A program made the position numbers and the translations under genes. From contig NC_044572.1 of assembly GCF_901933205.1 (NCBI RefSeq), forward strand, positions 90,424,965 through 90,488,964: 64,000 nucleotides of DNA. The letters are read 5' to 3'. A model generated the notes under the pieces. It was not told the DNA's origin. It was given only the letters and a program-made list of their open reading frames with translations, and ran no database searches. Each line of letters begins with the position of its first letter. Positions within the stretch are counted from its first letter, which is position 1. Source of the stretch: Camarhynchus parvulus. Its lineage: Eukaryota; Chordata; Aves; Passeriformes; Thraupidae. Below are positions 49,575-63,559 of the stretch, piece after piece.

Positions 49575-49610
49575 GGAGCAGCCCTACGTGGGAGCAGCCC
49601 TACGTGGGAG
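49575..49610. repeat. 16-bp direct tandem repeat
   Basis: GGAGCAGCCCTACGTG occurs twice without a gap (49575-49590, 49591-49606), followed by the start of a third unit. It lies between the CR1 at 48893 and the SINE. Confidence 0.95.
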
Positions 49611-49809
49611 CCACCCCACACCAGCCTGAGCTGCACTGGTGTCTGTGGGATGGAGATAATATTCCAAGCCATTGGAAGACTGTTAGCTGGACAGCCCACT
49701 CAGATAATCTGTAATTTACAGATTAACAAATGTGTTGAGAAAGATGACTTTTGTGTGGATCAGGGCATGGGGCACAGCTCTCCTGCCTGGGAGGGCTGCC
49801 CATGGAGGA

Positions 49810-49947
49810 GTGAGTGATTAGCTCAGTAGGTTGGAACATGATGCTAATAACACCAAGGTCACTGTTTGATCCCCATACAGGCCATTCACTTTAGAGTTGG
49901 CCTCGATCTTTCTGGTCCCTTGCAACCCAAAATATTCTGTGTGATCA
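49810..49947 (+). mobile_element. tRNA-Ile-derived SINE with CR1-like tail (TguSINE1-like)
   Basis: The head (49810-49886) follows tRNA-Ile(AAU): A box TAGCTCAGTAGG at 49819-49830, anticodon loop CTAATAA at 49844-49850, B box TGTTTGATCCC at 49863-49873 and an end like GGGCCA. A tail of about 60 bp follows, resembling the last bases of CR1 (GTTGGCCTCGATCTTTCTGG, then TATTCTGTGTGATC). A tRNA-Ile head with a CR1 tail is what I recall for TguSINE1 of passerine birds, which is mobilised by CR1. The acceptor-stem pairing is lost, so it is not a working tRNA gene. Confidence 0.85.
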
Positions 49948-52048
49948 CATTTCTCTGTGACTCCAAGCAGGCACAGGTGGGTGCTGGACCCTGCCCAGCA
50001 GGGTCCTTGGGCTGTGCCAGGTTGCACAGGTCCCCTGCCTCCAGGGTTACCTCACCTGTGTCACAGTCACAGAGCTGTCCCTGGGCAGCTCCCCCACCAT
50101 ACCAGCAACTTTGCCTCCCACGTGCCTTGCCTGTATCTGACCATGCAGCAAAAAGCTCTGTGAGCATCCTTCAGGAGCAGAGTTTTCTTGTGAGAAAATC
50201 CTATATTAGCTCAAAGAATCAAAAGAGGGAGGATGGGAGAATGTCTCTCTATGGACAGGATCTGCCCTGCGTGGAATTCCTTGGGGAAATCCATCTGTCT
50301 CCATCAGATGCTGCATGAGCACAAGAGTGCCCAACATCTGAAGAGATATAAAATGTACTTCCTGTATATATATTCCTCTTCTTATTGTACAAAGCCTGCT
50401 ATTTTATGAATTTGTTTAATTTTCTAACCATTCTTGTTGATACCCATAACAAGCCCTGCTCTGTCCCTTACCCCCTGCACCTCACTCCCTTCCCAGTGCA
50501 GAACAACCTCCTCTGCCTCTTCCTTACCACAGGTGTAACTCTGCCCTCTAATCCCACCATCAGCTCACTTCCCCCCTCACAGCCCTGAGAGCCAGGCCAT
50601 GAGCTTTGAGATGCTCATGAAATGGCATAAAGTCCAGGTAGAGGGGACTGAAACATTCTGTCACTCACCTCAGTGTGTTTACACTATTTATATATCTCAT
50701 ACTATAACATATTCCCTTAAAAAAATAGAGAAAAAGTGCTTTAGAAGTTGAGACATCTGCACTGAAGAGGTGCCTACATGCCTTGGGCAGAGACCAGGTA
50801 CACCAGGCTGGGGAGCTGAGTATCACTCCGAAACTATTGCTGTGCCTAATGCTACCAAGTCACCCAAAAACATATAGCAAGCAAGATAAAGGGAAGCTGA
50901 TGAGATGACTTCTACTTGCACACTCCTCTGTTGTTTTGGTTTTTTTTGTCTCACTTTGTGAGACTGGCTTTAAATTGTTATGTTTTCAATGGCCTTTTTA
51001 TTTTTTTTCCTGGCTGTCACTAGTCATTACCTGACTTGGAAGTGCTCAGGATCTGGGGAAGTCAAGGCATTTTGGTTCAGCTGTCAGGTGAGGCTTGTGA
51101 CAGATGGCAAAACTTTATTCTTAATGAGAAGTTTTTCCAGCACAGGTCTCCAGCAAGGGAGTTCTCCCTCCCCAAGCCTGCGGTGAGCCCAAGGTCACTG
51201 TGGCAGGACATGCTCTGGTGAGTACCAGGGAAAAGCACAAGCCCTGGGGGTCTGTAACAGTCTGCAAGTGCTGGTGTTACCCTGAGGACCGTTCTATCCT
51301 TTTGAACACTAGGGTAATAACAAGGATGGCAACAAAAGGATAAACCTTTAGCCTTGGGGAAAATTGAAAAAGATGCCTTCACATTGGAGCCAAGAAAACA
51401 AGAAAAAATTGTGTCATTTACTTGGATTTTATTGCAGCCAAATGCATCAAACATTAGTCATCTTTATAGAGTTTTTAGTAGAAGGAATGACTAAATTATA
51501 ATAAGCACAACATTCTTATTTTACAATACAGTAAAAAACCAACCAAAGTATTAGCAGGTAATCTCTAAAACTTTAGACCCAACTTCTTATGGTCATATTT
51601 GAGTTATATAATCTCTAACAATTCTTTTATACTTTTCCAGATGCATACTAATGGAATTGTTGTCACAATCTTTTCCAAATTCCTAATAAAAGGCATCTAT
51701 GTGAATAAAAAAAATATGGCACATGGTCATTAATAGCTTTGTAATATGTAAGAGTCATGATCTCTCTGTTGTATATTTGTAACTTTCTGCATAAAAATTT
51801 ATATCTAAACAATATTTTCTGACCCCCTTTTCAATATGTATCATCTCTTAGAAAGTAAACACAGATTTTTTTTGTACTGTATAAAAGATGTCAATGTTCT
51901 ATAAAATGCTAAGAAAATGTTTTAAACATGATCTTTTTTTTTTACATGAGCCTTTTTTCTCTCCTTAGATCTGTGAAGAGAATATATTTTCCTTCTTGCT
52001 ATTTCCATCACATGCAGGAAAATTTGATTTTTCTTAATTTAATTCTAA
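49948..52048. other. Intergenic sequence
   Basis: The plus-strand 150-codon frame at 49866-50318 begins inside the SINE and has no conserved domain, so it is not called. A slightly C-rich block lies at about 50460-50590. Nothing else is recognised. Confidence 0.6.
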
Positions 52049-52180
52049 TATCATAGAATGGTTTGGGCTGGAAGGGACCTTGAAGATCATCTAGTTCCAA
52101 CCTCCCTGACATGGACAGGGATGACGTCCACTAGACCAAGTTGCTCAGAGCCCTATCCAGCTTGTCCTTGAAACTCCTAG
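52049..52180 (-). mobile_element. CR1 LINE 3'-end fragment
   Basis: Reverse-complement CR1 end: ATCATAGAATGGTTTGGGCT, GGAAGGGACCTTGAAGATCA, CCACTAGACCAAGTTGCTCA, then TCCAGCTTGTCCTTGAAACT. The end motif is well kept, so this may be one of the younger copies. Confidence 0.92.
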
Positions 52181-52957
52181 AGATTCAGAGATCTCCTAGA
52201 ATAAATCTAATCTCTCCCTGGACATAAAAAGCATTACAGGAGTTGTCCTAGGCTGATAGAAATTGTTATACTTCTCCTGGAGCAAATCTTTGATTGTTTG
52301 CATCTTCTGAAGGCTTGCTTCTTAACTGTGGTAAAAAAGTGGCATTTTATTCTTTACTTTAATAAGTGTTCAATACGCCCAGTAAGCTATGATATGAATA
52401 AATTTATTGTAGCCTCAGTACACTATAAAAATCCTCTTATGAATGTTGGAAATTTATTCTACCATTTTCAGAGCAGCAGTTGAAAAACAAATTGAATAAA
52501 TTTTAGGTGGGTGTTCATGAAACGGAAAAAAAAAAGAATCAGCAGCCTCTTAGGCAGATTTTTCCCTTTCTAGTTTTTTTTTGGTTTTGTTTTTATGACA
52601 TAGAAACAGGATGTACCTTCCCTATTTTATTATAGATAATTGCATCCAAATCTTTCCATATATTAAAAATAACTCATTTTCATACATCTTTGGGCCTTTT
52701 TTTCTATATTTTGCATCACTATTATTCCACATTTTGTTCTATTTGTCCAGCACTATACCTTTTTTCAAAAGAGGTCATCAGATGCAATTTGACAGTATTT
52801 TTGAAGAAGCTCTGATAAACAAAGAATGACTAATAGGGGTTTTACCATTATTCCACATCACTGTTCACTTCCAAGTGAAAACCTCAGCCTACATTTTTAA
52901 GGATGCTATTTGTATGAACAGCCTATTTGTTTGTTCAAATATTTTCTGGTAGAGTAG

Positions 52958-52985
52958 TTTCTTTTCTTTCCTTTCCTTTCTTTCC
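52958..52985. repeat. Pure pyrimidine tract
   Basis: Twenty-eight C/T bases built of TTTCC and TTTCT units in intergenic DNA. Confidence 0.85.
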
Positions 52986-55900
52986 AGTTACTTTAAGTCC
53001 TTATTTGATACTTACAAGCACATTATTACATGAATATTTTAATTTTCAGTACCTGGACATCCTTCTGCTTTTAGCCTGTACATATTTTGTCCTTTTGAAA
53101 CTTTAGAGAATATTTTTTGTGTCTAAGAGATTTAAATAGGTTAGCTGTTTATTTTGCTAAGTCATGTGCTTCTTTCTGAGTAAGACCAAATTCTAAATTA
53201 GGTTAGTGGTAAACTGAATATTATACACAGTTTTGATATATATTAACCAACAGAATTTAATAATATGGCAATAATTTAGTATTTATATGTATAATAGTCA
53301 TAAAATTAGAATCATGTTTAAGCCTAAAAATTTTCTTGAGCATTGGAGCCTGATATAATCTGGTTTGGGGTTTACATTTTGTGATGGTTCCATTGATTTA
53401 TGTCTCATTTGACACGAAGGTACCTGATAAAGTGTCCTTTGAGTCATAGGACAGGAAGATTAAAGAAATCTAAAGTTTTCATATCTTTGGGCTCCAAATC
53501 CAAGTAAGGCATTGTAAAACAGAGGTGACCTACCTTGCAGAGATGCTGAATTTCAGCTGGAAAGACATGAGTTGTTCCCACTCATCACATTATCCCACTG
53601 AAATCCTCATGTCTTCTTGCCTGTCTGCTCCCTGTTACATGTGACATGTCTTCTCTGATCACACATTCCTTCATACTCTCTTGCCCGGGTGGTTTTCCCC
53701 AAACCTCTTTTCTCCTTTAACCCTTTCAACAAAACTGTGTATGCTAATAAATATTTCTAAATTTCATACAGAGTTTTAAAAGGCAAGACACTGAGTAAAA
53801 CCGTGATCATGATCTTTTCTTCAAACCCTCTTCTTCCATAATCCCCATTTTTTTCCCATGGTGTATTATTTCCCCTGCTTCTATCGTATTTAGAGATTTA
53901 CATTTTTATGCCACTATAAAGATATTTCCCATTTTTCCTTCTTCACAGACAATAATTTATTCCAGACAATTAAATTTTTTTATCTCTGAGCAAATATTGA
54001 TTAAGACCATGCTTCAACGCATGAAAATTGTTGATGATCCTGCAAATCTGAGGTTGGTAATTTGTAGTTCTAGGTTCTGGGGTTCCGGTTGTCCATATGC
54101 CCTTCCTGTAGAAGGAGGAAGGTAACTCCTTGTTCCCTTCCACCTTCCCCCAGTGCATCAATCTGGCCCTACTGTGGCTCCAGGGATATTTATGAACCCT
54201 CCAGACTGAAGGTGATATGATGCCCAGTAGTCAGAATTCAGCTTAAGAAGTCTGGTTTTGCACAGAATTTCTAAGCCAACACTTCTGTCCTGCCAGCTTT
54301 GCTTTGCACTAGAGAGCTGTTACCCACAGCCGAAGTGCAGAGTGGGTTGGCACATTTTGTTATTTCCTAAATTGCTGCAACAAGTTTTGTCTGAACTTTT
54401 TGATCTATCTCCTCAATCCATAGAGTGAATATAATAACCAGGCAAAACACGATATTCACAAACAAGGAGGCTTCTTATCTGTCAGAGACTTTTTTTTCTG
54501 TCCTGTTTTCTTTCCCACATAATAGAACTGTCATCTTTTATCATGAGATGTTGTGATATTCTTCTGTTGCTTTCCCAAGCAACAGAGTTCCTTCAAGGCC
54601 AGTACAGTTATGTTTTCAATTAAAGTACAATGTCATACATTTGTTTCCATTTCCATCTCATTGACAAAGAGTGAAGGTAAAGAATATATATTGTATTTTC
54701 ATCCAGTTTGTTCAGGAATTTGAAAACCACTCATAGGCTGGCAGGGCCCTCTATCAGTGCATATGTAGCTTCTCAAACTTATCACAAATTTGCACATGGA
54801 GCTCTCAAAAGCATATCCATCTTTTCAATGTCATTTGATTTCAATCAAATCAAATTATTTCACTCTTTAGTGAAATCTATATTCAAATAGTCGCTGATTT
54901 CACTCTATATCATTTAGGTAATACCTTTTGACCCCAGTGTTCTCCTCCACTTTTGAGTCCTGGGATAATTTTGATCCATTTGTGCAAATGCCCTCCCTGA
55001 CAAAGGCAAGTCTGAGGTGTGATACTAGTCTTCACTACCTGGAAGCCTATTGCTTTGATAGAGAAATATTTTGGTTCCATTCCAGAGTTCAGCAAATATT
55101 TTTATATTTAACGTTCATATCTCTAATAAAAAAAGTTGTCCTTACTTTAATAATTTTGGTGGTTCTGAAGAACTGTAGGTTTTGTTTTATTTCTGATTGA
55201 GTACAGTTTGGTTTAAAATTAACTTGTTTTGTTTTGCTGAGCATTATAATAAATTTATCATTTATTATTTGCTGAGCCTGGAAGGAGAAGATGACTGCAT
55301 GTGATGTGCTCTGAGCCCTTTGTCTGCTGATGTGCCCCTGTATAAGCTGCACTACAACATACAGTGTTTGTGGTGGACTCTAGGTAGCCTCCAGCAGGGC
55401 TTTACCACACTCCACTGAGGTTGTAACTTTGAAAATGACAAAACTTAAATTACTTAATCTCCAAACTAGAAGCTAAGTCCTTTTGCTGTCTTTGAATGTA
55501 GGGCTGCCAGGAATCCCAGGGACCATTTATCTAAAAGCAAATCACCCAACACTGTATGAGACATTCTGGAAAATTTTTCCAGAGCTGCTTCTGTCCTCTA
55601 CACAGGCTGTCCTCAGCCTACCACTGGCAGGCTGGACAAAGCCCTCTATGGCTAGTTTTCTTAAAACCTGGCATCTTCTTATTTCTTCCCCTTGTTGAAG
55701 AGAGCTTCTGCCTGTAGGTTGCTTTTTGCTGTGCTATGAAGGCACACTTACTCTCTGCTAATAAATATGATGATAGCCTCGCTGATCTTTGCCTCACTCC
55801 TTGATTTTCTTCCTTGTTGTTCAGCTTAGGCTGGTTTTCAAATCTTTTCAAGAAACTTTAATGAGAAAGAATTTTTGCATGGGTCATCCTCCCTCCCACT

Positions 55901-58900
55901 TACAGCAATTGTGATTTTCTCCTGTTATTTGAGGCAACAATATTTCTAAAGAGACATTTCTTTTGTGGAAAATTATTGCTTGGAAAAAGGTTTCTTCTCC
56001 TATTACTATTTCACAGTTTACCAGGCAGGATCAAGCTAAAATGCGTAATCCTATATCTAGTTTTACAGGCTGTAAACCACATATAATAATCCTATTTTGA
56101 AATCCAGCAGCAGACACAGGAGGGATTAGATTACTTAGAGGAATAAAAAAGGCTGAGTGAGTATCTGGAAACATTTTCTTGGTCAGTCTGTAAAATATTG
56201 AACAGAGTTTTCCCCAGGAGAAAAAAATGTGTAGCTTAAAACATTGAAACCAAGTTTGGATGCAATTCCTTGTAGAAGAAGAATGTTGTACTAAAGCAGA
56301 TAATAAGCAAAAGGGCTTGAGAATTCTTTCTGTTTCTTCTCTGTGGAAGTGTAATTAGGTATGTGCACAATTACAAAGCAAGTGGCATGCACGATGATGT
56401 TCTCCTCAGTCAGATTTGTTTTTCTGTTCTTCTAATTTGGCTTTAATTAACACTAACACAAATAGAGTTTTTTCCTGAATATAAGCACAGATAAGTTCTG
56501 TGGTTAAGGTTTGAAATCACACCTCTGGTCCACTTAGGTAATTTCTATTTGTATTAGGGAGAATAACATTTTTTTTTTTCATGTGCAGCTCGAGCAAATG
56601 GTACCCAAGTATGACACTGATAGTCATGCTTTGTTGAGTGTGTGAAATTCAGCAAAGGGAATTACCAACCCAAATGAGTGATCCCACATGAAGGATAGTA
56701 TTAAACAAATCTAGCTCTAAGCCCTGACCTTCCTACCCGTAATTCCTGTCAGGAGACTTTGAAGTCTGACACTAAAAAGACTGTGCAGCTTGGAAACTGA
56801 AAACAGCATTTCACAGGTATTAGCATGATAATTAGGAGTCTGTTTAACACATGATTTTAATTTGAAAGTAAGTAATCAGAGTTTAGATGACACTTCACTT
56901 AATTATATTGAGTGTTTGACATAAAAGTAAATTAATAGCAAATTTATTTCCACCATCTGCTACTATTAACTCTGGGAAAACCAGCAGAACTCCAAATGTC
57001 ATATCTGTGTTTTATCCATACATTTTTAAATAGTATTGTCCAAAAGAGACGTTGCATCTTTGTAAGAAACAGCACAGTGCACTCAATGGAAGAAAAAGCA
57101 GCCAAAACAGTTCCCAAGATAGCAGAAAACAGTGTGGGATGTGATTGGGATTGAGCCTGTAGCACCACCACTGCCCACTGCACAAGGCAAACACAGTTCC
57201 TGATGTGTTACATGTTCCAGACTGTGTCCTGGAGGAGTTTGAATAGAACTAGATTAGAAAGGGAAACAGTCCCACTAAAAACACTCAACCCTTTGCAACA
57301 TGGAGAGAATTGGAAAAAGAGTACACGTATTCAGATTTGTCATTATTCCTTATAGTTAACCAAGGCTCCATACACCCCAGCCTGAGAAAACTGTCAAGTG
57401 TTATCATCCCTCAGTTTTACAGCCAGGTTGTTAGAGAGAACATTTTTCTTTGGAAATGTTCTGCCTTTGGCATTGTTATGAGGATTTTTTAATCTCAAAA
57501 TGCAAATTATTTCACAATTTAAATGTAGGAACCATTATCATTCTAATATTTCTGTTATGAGGAAGACATAATTGGAAATTGCTTCCTCTCCTAAGAGCAC
57601 AGCTTTCTATACAAGGTATACAATTCATATCTAATAAAAAAGACTAGAGTGAGAAAGTATTAGGCAATAAAACAGTGAAAGTATTTTTAAATGTGAATGT
57701 TTATTTGCTTTTACAACATGGTTTGAAAAAGCTGGACAAAGTCTGGAATATTTCAAAGGGAAACACCATCCCCTATCTAAAGCTGTTGTTGCAATGGGTT
57801 ATCTCCCACAGTGGGTATATTTCATTTAAAACCTAGAATAATATTGCATCCAGCAAGCATATGCTATTACTGTGAGCTGGTTAAAGCTGGGACAGGTTGT
57901 GCTCAATTTTTTGAGAAGTGGCAATTTTAAAGTATTCACGTCCTTAATACAGAGGTCCATGACAAAGGTGGGTCAGGTGTGGTGCTGGTTAACAGTAGCT
58001 TAGGGGTAAAATGGAACTGCCATATTATATCTCTTGAGATTAAGGCACTCTGAGAACACTTCTTCACTTCTTCAAATGATATGAACACTCCAGCGAGAGA
58101 GCTTTCTTGTCTCACAGTGCTGAACAGCAGCAGAACAACTGTGCTTGTGCTGTCTCCTTTACACTGCCTTTGGCTACTGTTTTTCAGACTATTTTAGAGA
58201 TCAGATTAGCTAAAAGAAATTATCTTAGAGAACCTGGAAGAGAATCGATCCTGAGAAAATAAAAAAGCCCAAATGAAAAAACCCAAGCAACTACACTGAA
58301 AACAGCCAGGTTGCACAGAAGCAGAGCTGAGTCCTGCAGCCAGCAGGGCACTTCATAACAACTTCTAGTGCTTTACAGGATGCTTCCAGAACAGATTTGA
58401 ACAATTTCTTGTTGCTCTTGTTGCTCTTATGTCACGCTACCTGAGCCTTGTCTCCAAAATTCCTGTCACAGAAATGATAGATGTTAAGGGTTGTGATTCT
58501 CTAGGATCTCAAATGGGCATTTCTTTCAGTCCCTAGGAGATGAAAAAAAAAATTAAAATGTTTTTAGCCAAGGAAATACTGTGTTACCACTTCCTGAAAG
58601 TGGAAGCAAGGCAATTTTCCCAACAACTTCAGAGACTCCTGAAGCCTTAAAGACATCAGCTTTATGAAAGCATCAATAAGAATTGAGAATCTCCTTGCAA
58701 GGAGCACCCCTCAGCAACCAGCCAAATGCTGTTTGGCTTACCCTGTTTTTTGCTCTCAGCAGTAGTAATCAGAGTACTCCCCCTCCCATCAAGAGTGGGG
58801 CAAGTTTCCCTCTCCAGCTGCAGGTTTCCTGCAAGGGACACTCTGTGATCATCAGCCACCTCAGGGACACTTCAGGCCATGCTATGAATGGGCTGGTCTG

Positions 58901-61900
58901 TACAGGGAAGAGCAGAGGCAGGATTTCCTTTAAACATGTATCTGGGCTTTTTGCTCACAGTGACAGTCTTTAAACATAGTGATAAAGAATAGAATTTTTC
59001 AAGCTGCTGTGCAGACTACTGACAGAGTATATTTCCCAAAACTTATTGCATCTTGTTTATTATGAAATTTAATCTACTGCATGAGTATAGACATTTAACA
59101 TACACACCTCATATACACATATACCTTATATATATCCTCAGAAAGGGATGCTGAAAGTCTTTGTTTTATGCTTCAGTGGCAATTTAAACTACATGGACTG
59201 TAGGTTTGTGAAGACAAAAATATCAACATTACAAATTACTGTATGTTAGCTAACACTTTGCTAAACAAAATAATTTAGGCCATATAACTCTGATGACAAA
59301 ATTGAGGTGATTCTTTTATAGGAAATATCCTTAACATCCAATTTCATTTTCAGACAGTGTTCAGAGAGCTCCTGAGAATGGCTGTGAAATCAAACCAGTT
59401 TATCAATACTACTTTCACAAAAGAGTTGCTTTAAATCCATTTTTCCTTGAAGTTATCTCAGGTCTTCTTAATGAGAGAAGGGTTTGATTGGGGGAACTGG
59501 AAAAAATTCTCTTTGTCTCTTCTTCCATCTTTTTTTAAAACATTTAAATACATAGTGATTGTGCTTAAATAGAAAAAATCAAATACTATTCATGACCTAA
59601 TTTTTACTCTCATGAACATCTCACATCCAATTTTCCAACAAGCTAAAATATCCCAGATTTTTAATCTATGATGATTTTTTTTCCCTAAGCCTTACTTAGT
59701 AGTCCCTCACAGATTTCCTTGAAGAGGAAGAACATCATATTAGGTGACACTTTGCTGTAGTTTTCATATACACTCTCATACAGGAGGTCAGAAAGGAGAT
59801 TTAAGTGCAGAACACTTGGTTAAAAATTCAAGAAAAAAATCTGGCCTTCTCAAACAGTCCTCAGGTTTACATTTGCCACAAAGTATTAGCAAAAGGAACC
59901 CAGAACCCTTTGTTCTTCTTTTATGACTCTGTGTCACCACATATAGACGTGTTTTTATCAGGTCTTTCACAGATCATACTGCTTTTCCCATCCTAGTGGT
60001 GATTTGCTTTGTTAAACTCTAAAACCAGAGAAGCAAGACATGGATTTGTAATAATTAAAATTTTAACAGGACAAGTATGTGAGGAAAAATGAATCATATT
60101 ATCATAACCAGAAAATAGTGCAAACCCCTTTTTAACAGAAGAAATAGATTTTCCATGCTGGATTTCCATGAGGAGACTGGAGTGTTTGCACCCCTAAGAG
60201 AGAGCAGTAGCTGCTGTGCTCACACAGTACAGCTGCAGAGTCAGTGTGACATCCTTGGGTGGGCCATGGGCCTTCCCTCTGACAGCAAGATTGTGTGTGA
60301 CAAAAAGTTAAGAGATGAAATTTAGAGGCTTAGAGTTTTACAAAACTGGTTTGGTGTGAAAGTCTCAGGGGACAATATTTGCAGATGATGTTAGAAGTAG
60401 GCAGAAATTATTAACCACTCTAGCACATCTATTTGCATCTTTGAAAAGAACTTGTCTTTCTTGCTTCATTAAATATGTAGTAAAAAAAAAAAGGCATAAA
60501 AACATAAGAAGATGCTTCCAGCCTATTTTACAAAGTCACCTGAACTACAACAATATCTGAATTTCTATGACTGGCTGTTCTTACCTCTGTAGTTAACAAA
60601 GAAACACTCAAGGAAAAAGAGTATCTTACTCTCATGGGTCTATCTGTCCTGAGAATTTGGATTATCATATTTACTGGAGCACGACAGACTTACCTTCTCT
60701 GTACAAGACAATAAGGGAAAGATGCACCTGAATTGGAGGTAAGACTGCACAATCTTGTTAAGTCAACAATCATATTAAGAAGCACAGATTCATTTCCTTG
60801 GTGGTGATCCTGTGAATAAAATATCAGCCTGTTAGACTTGTGCTATACCTATATTTTACCTATAATGCTGTTGTTTAGGTATTTATAAAAAGTTATGGGC
60901 CTTGATACTCAGGATGGCCATCAAGGGCAAACTTGGCATTTTACTCACTGATTCTCATATCTGATTGTAATGCTGTGACATTCAAATGCAAACCCATGAG
61001 GGAATATAGCTTCTCAAACACAAAATGTCTTGCTGAAGTGATTTTTAAGAACATAAGAACAACTGCAATGGCCCTGACTCCCAGGGCGTATTTTTCTAGT
61101 GGTCATATTTGTATGAATCCCAAACTGGAAGCAGAGCTGTTTCTGTTAAACAAGCACTCCTGTGAACCCCTGATCTCAGGAGTCCTGCTTGCTCTCCCTG
61201 CTGAGGTGCAATCAACAGAGACACACTCTGATGGAAAACTGGACTCCCTGGCACCTAATAAAGTATGAATTCCAGATGAAACTTTCCTGAAGCTGTATCT
61301 CTCTCCTTTCTCACTTGCTTTCTTCAAATGTACTGGAAACTTGCATCTCTGAAACATCTGTTCTTGAGATACAGTGACACAGAGTCCTTGGCTGTGGCTT
61401 GTATTCATAGGTCATTGGGGGAAAGTGAAATAAGTACACAACAAGCAGTGTCACACACTCTGTGTTCCTTCACTGGAGGCAGTGTAGAGTGACATGGGCC
61501 CTCCTGTCACACATGTGAGCATAGGGATTAGCTCTTAGGGCCAGGATGTCAATGTATTTAAATGTTCACTGATTTCACAGTAGATGTGGTGTTTCATACA
61601 AGTCAGAGACTTTGACTCCTGTATTTACAAAGTGCAAACTCATTTAACTCAGTTGATCTGAGAAACACTCCTGATTAAAAAGACTTTATTAGGGATAGCT
61701 GTTCATTATGCATACCCACAGCTTCCCAGAGAAACTCATTCTCAGCATCCTGCTGTGACAGAGATTAGTCATTATGCAGTAAAGCTGTACTGCTGGGACC
61801 ACATTTGCATTATTAAATGAATTAGAGTATTACTTACAAAAAAAACCAGTCCCATAGCAATGATCACCACCCCCAGACCTAGGCAAATGTGGCCAGCAAA

Positions 61901-63540
61901 TGTTACAAGACACATCTTACCATCTGGGAGGAGGACTGCATTCCTCAGTCATCTGTCACAGTGAACCAGACTTACATTGGCATCTATAAAATACAATAGA
62001 AGGGAAGCCTCACAGAAACTTCACATTAATAGCCAAGTACATACTATCAAAAGCAAAGCTGCAGTAGATACTGCTTATAAAACACTCAAAGCCTGCAGCA
62101 CCACTGAAACACAGCTACATCCAAACTTTACACAGACCTTTCTTCCAGGGCACAGCCTGACCCACTGTTGCCCTGGCCACTTCAGCACAGAACTGGGTAT
62201 GGCTCAGCCAGCCAGGAGCAGCTAGCAGTTGAGAGGCAGGCAAGAAAAGCTTTTAAGTGACCATTTTCCAGGCATCTCCTCTCTTTGAAGTCCCCTTCTC
62301 ATCTTAGAGCAGGTTTAAGTAGGTGTGTGGAAAGCATCTTTCTGAGTTTGACCTAAAGTGAACTCAAAGGACTCACGCAGTCCACCTTTGTTGTGGGATA
62401 ACAAAAATGAACTGAGGGCATTCCACTTTTTTGAATGGCCTCCTGACCATCCTAGGACACTTAAGCTTTTCTAGCCCTTTTCAAGGCAATTTTAAAAACA
62501 ACTTTAATAAGGCAATGTGTTTCACTTTGAACCTTTGTGAATTAGGAAACTCCATGTGTGGTGCAATTAAAAATAAATCGTTATTTCTGTGCAGCTATAG
62601 ACTGCCAACTTTTAGCCTCTGTTTCTGCTTGACTTATTCAAGCCACACAGCATGTAAAGCATGGGTTGTGGCCATCTTTAGAAATGGGGCTGCTCTTGCC
62701 TCTGCTCTGAGACACTTCCTCGAGGGGCTAATCCAGTGCCTACTAGAGCCCAGGGCTGGTAATGTGGCTGGATAGTAAATGAGGGTATATGCTTTTATTC
62801 AGGTAAAGGTCTAGCAGTTCAGACATCATGTGCCACAATTCAGGCAGCCTGGAAAACCATGTGAGGAAAACCACGAAGGACAATTGAGCTGCCAGCACGT
62901 CCTGGCCATGCAAATGAAGGAGAAATGGATGGTAGCCAAATGCAAGGAGCTGGTGCACTTTAGAGTACAAATACCAAACCCAGTAACATTTTGGAAAAAA
63001 GGCCAAACTCATGCACTCTGGAAGCACACAGCCCCTGTCTGAAATGAAGACAGCTTTTTACCCCCTGCAGTAGCTATTACTGCAAGCTGTGAGCAAACTG
63101 GCGACTTGAACTCAGTATTTTCAAAGTTATCACTACAATCGTAATTCCACAGATCCAAACACAATAAGGTATAGATCCTAGCTGTTAACAAACTCTTTGA
63201 AAAGCAAATCAAAAAGGAATTTACCAGTCTAGAATAAAAAAATCACAAGCCTAAACATTTTATTAAATGTGTGCCCAAAAGCTTGGACTCTGGAGGCTTT
63301 GGCTATTGCAAATCTGTTGTAGGACTCCAAGGGTCCAGTCAGACTACATAGGCTGAACTGATTCATCAGCGCAGGGCTGCTAAAAGAAGCAGTTCTTCTC
63401 CCTCCTCCTTTTTGTCCCCAGTATCCTCCTTCTTACTCTTACTGCACTGATTCCCCAGCACTTCCATGGAGTAACTTGATGCTAACTAATCTTTCAAGGA
63501 GGCAGCTGAGCTCATGAAAGTGATAGAAATTAAGATTAAA

Positions 63541-63559
63541 AAGAGAGAGAGAGAGAGAA
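63541..63559. repeat. (AG)n microsatellite
   Basis: About nine uninterrupted AG units between A-rich and T-rich flanks. Confidence 0.9.

Noticed and set aside
49810..49886. A functional tRNA-Ile(AAU) gene
   Set aside because: The acceptor and T stems no longer pair, and a CR1-like tail follows directly, so it is the head of a SINE.
49866..50318. Plus-strand 150-codon open frame
   Set aside because: It starts within the SINE, has mixed composition without a domain, and is probably chance.
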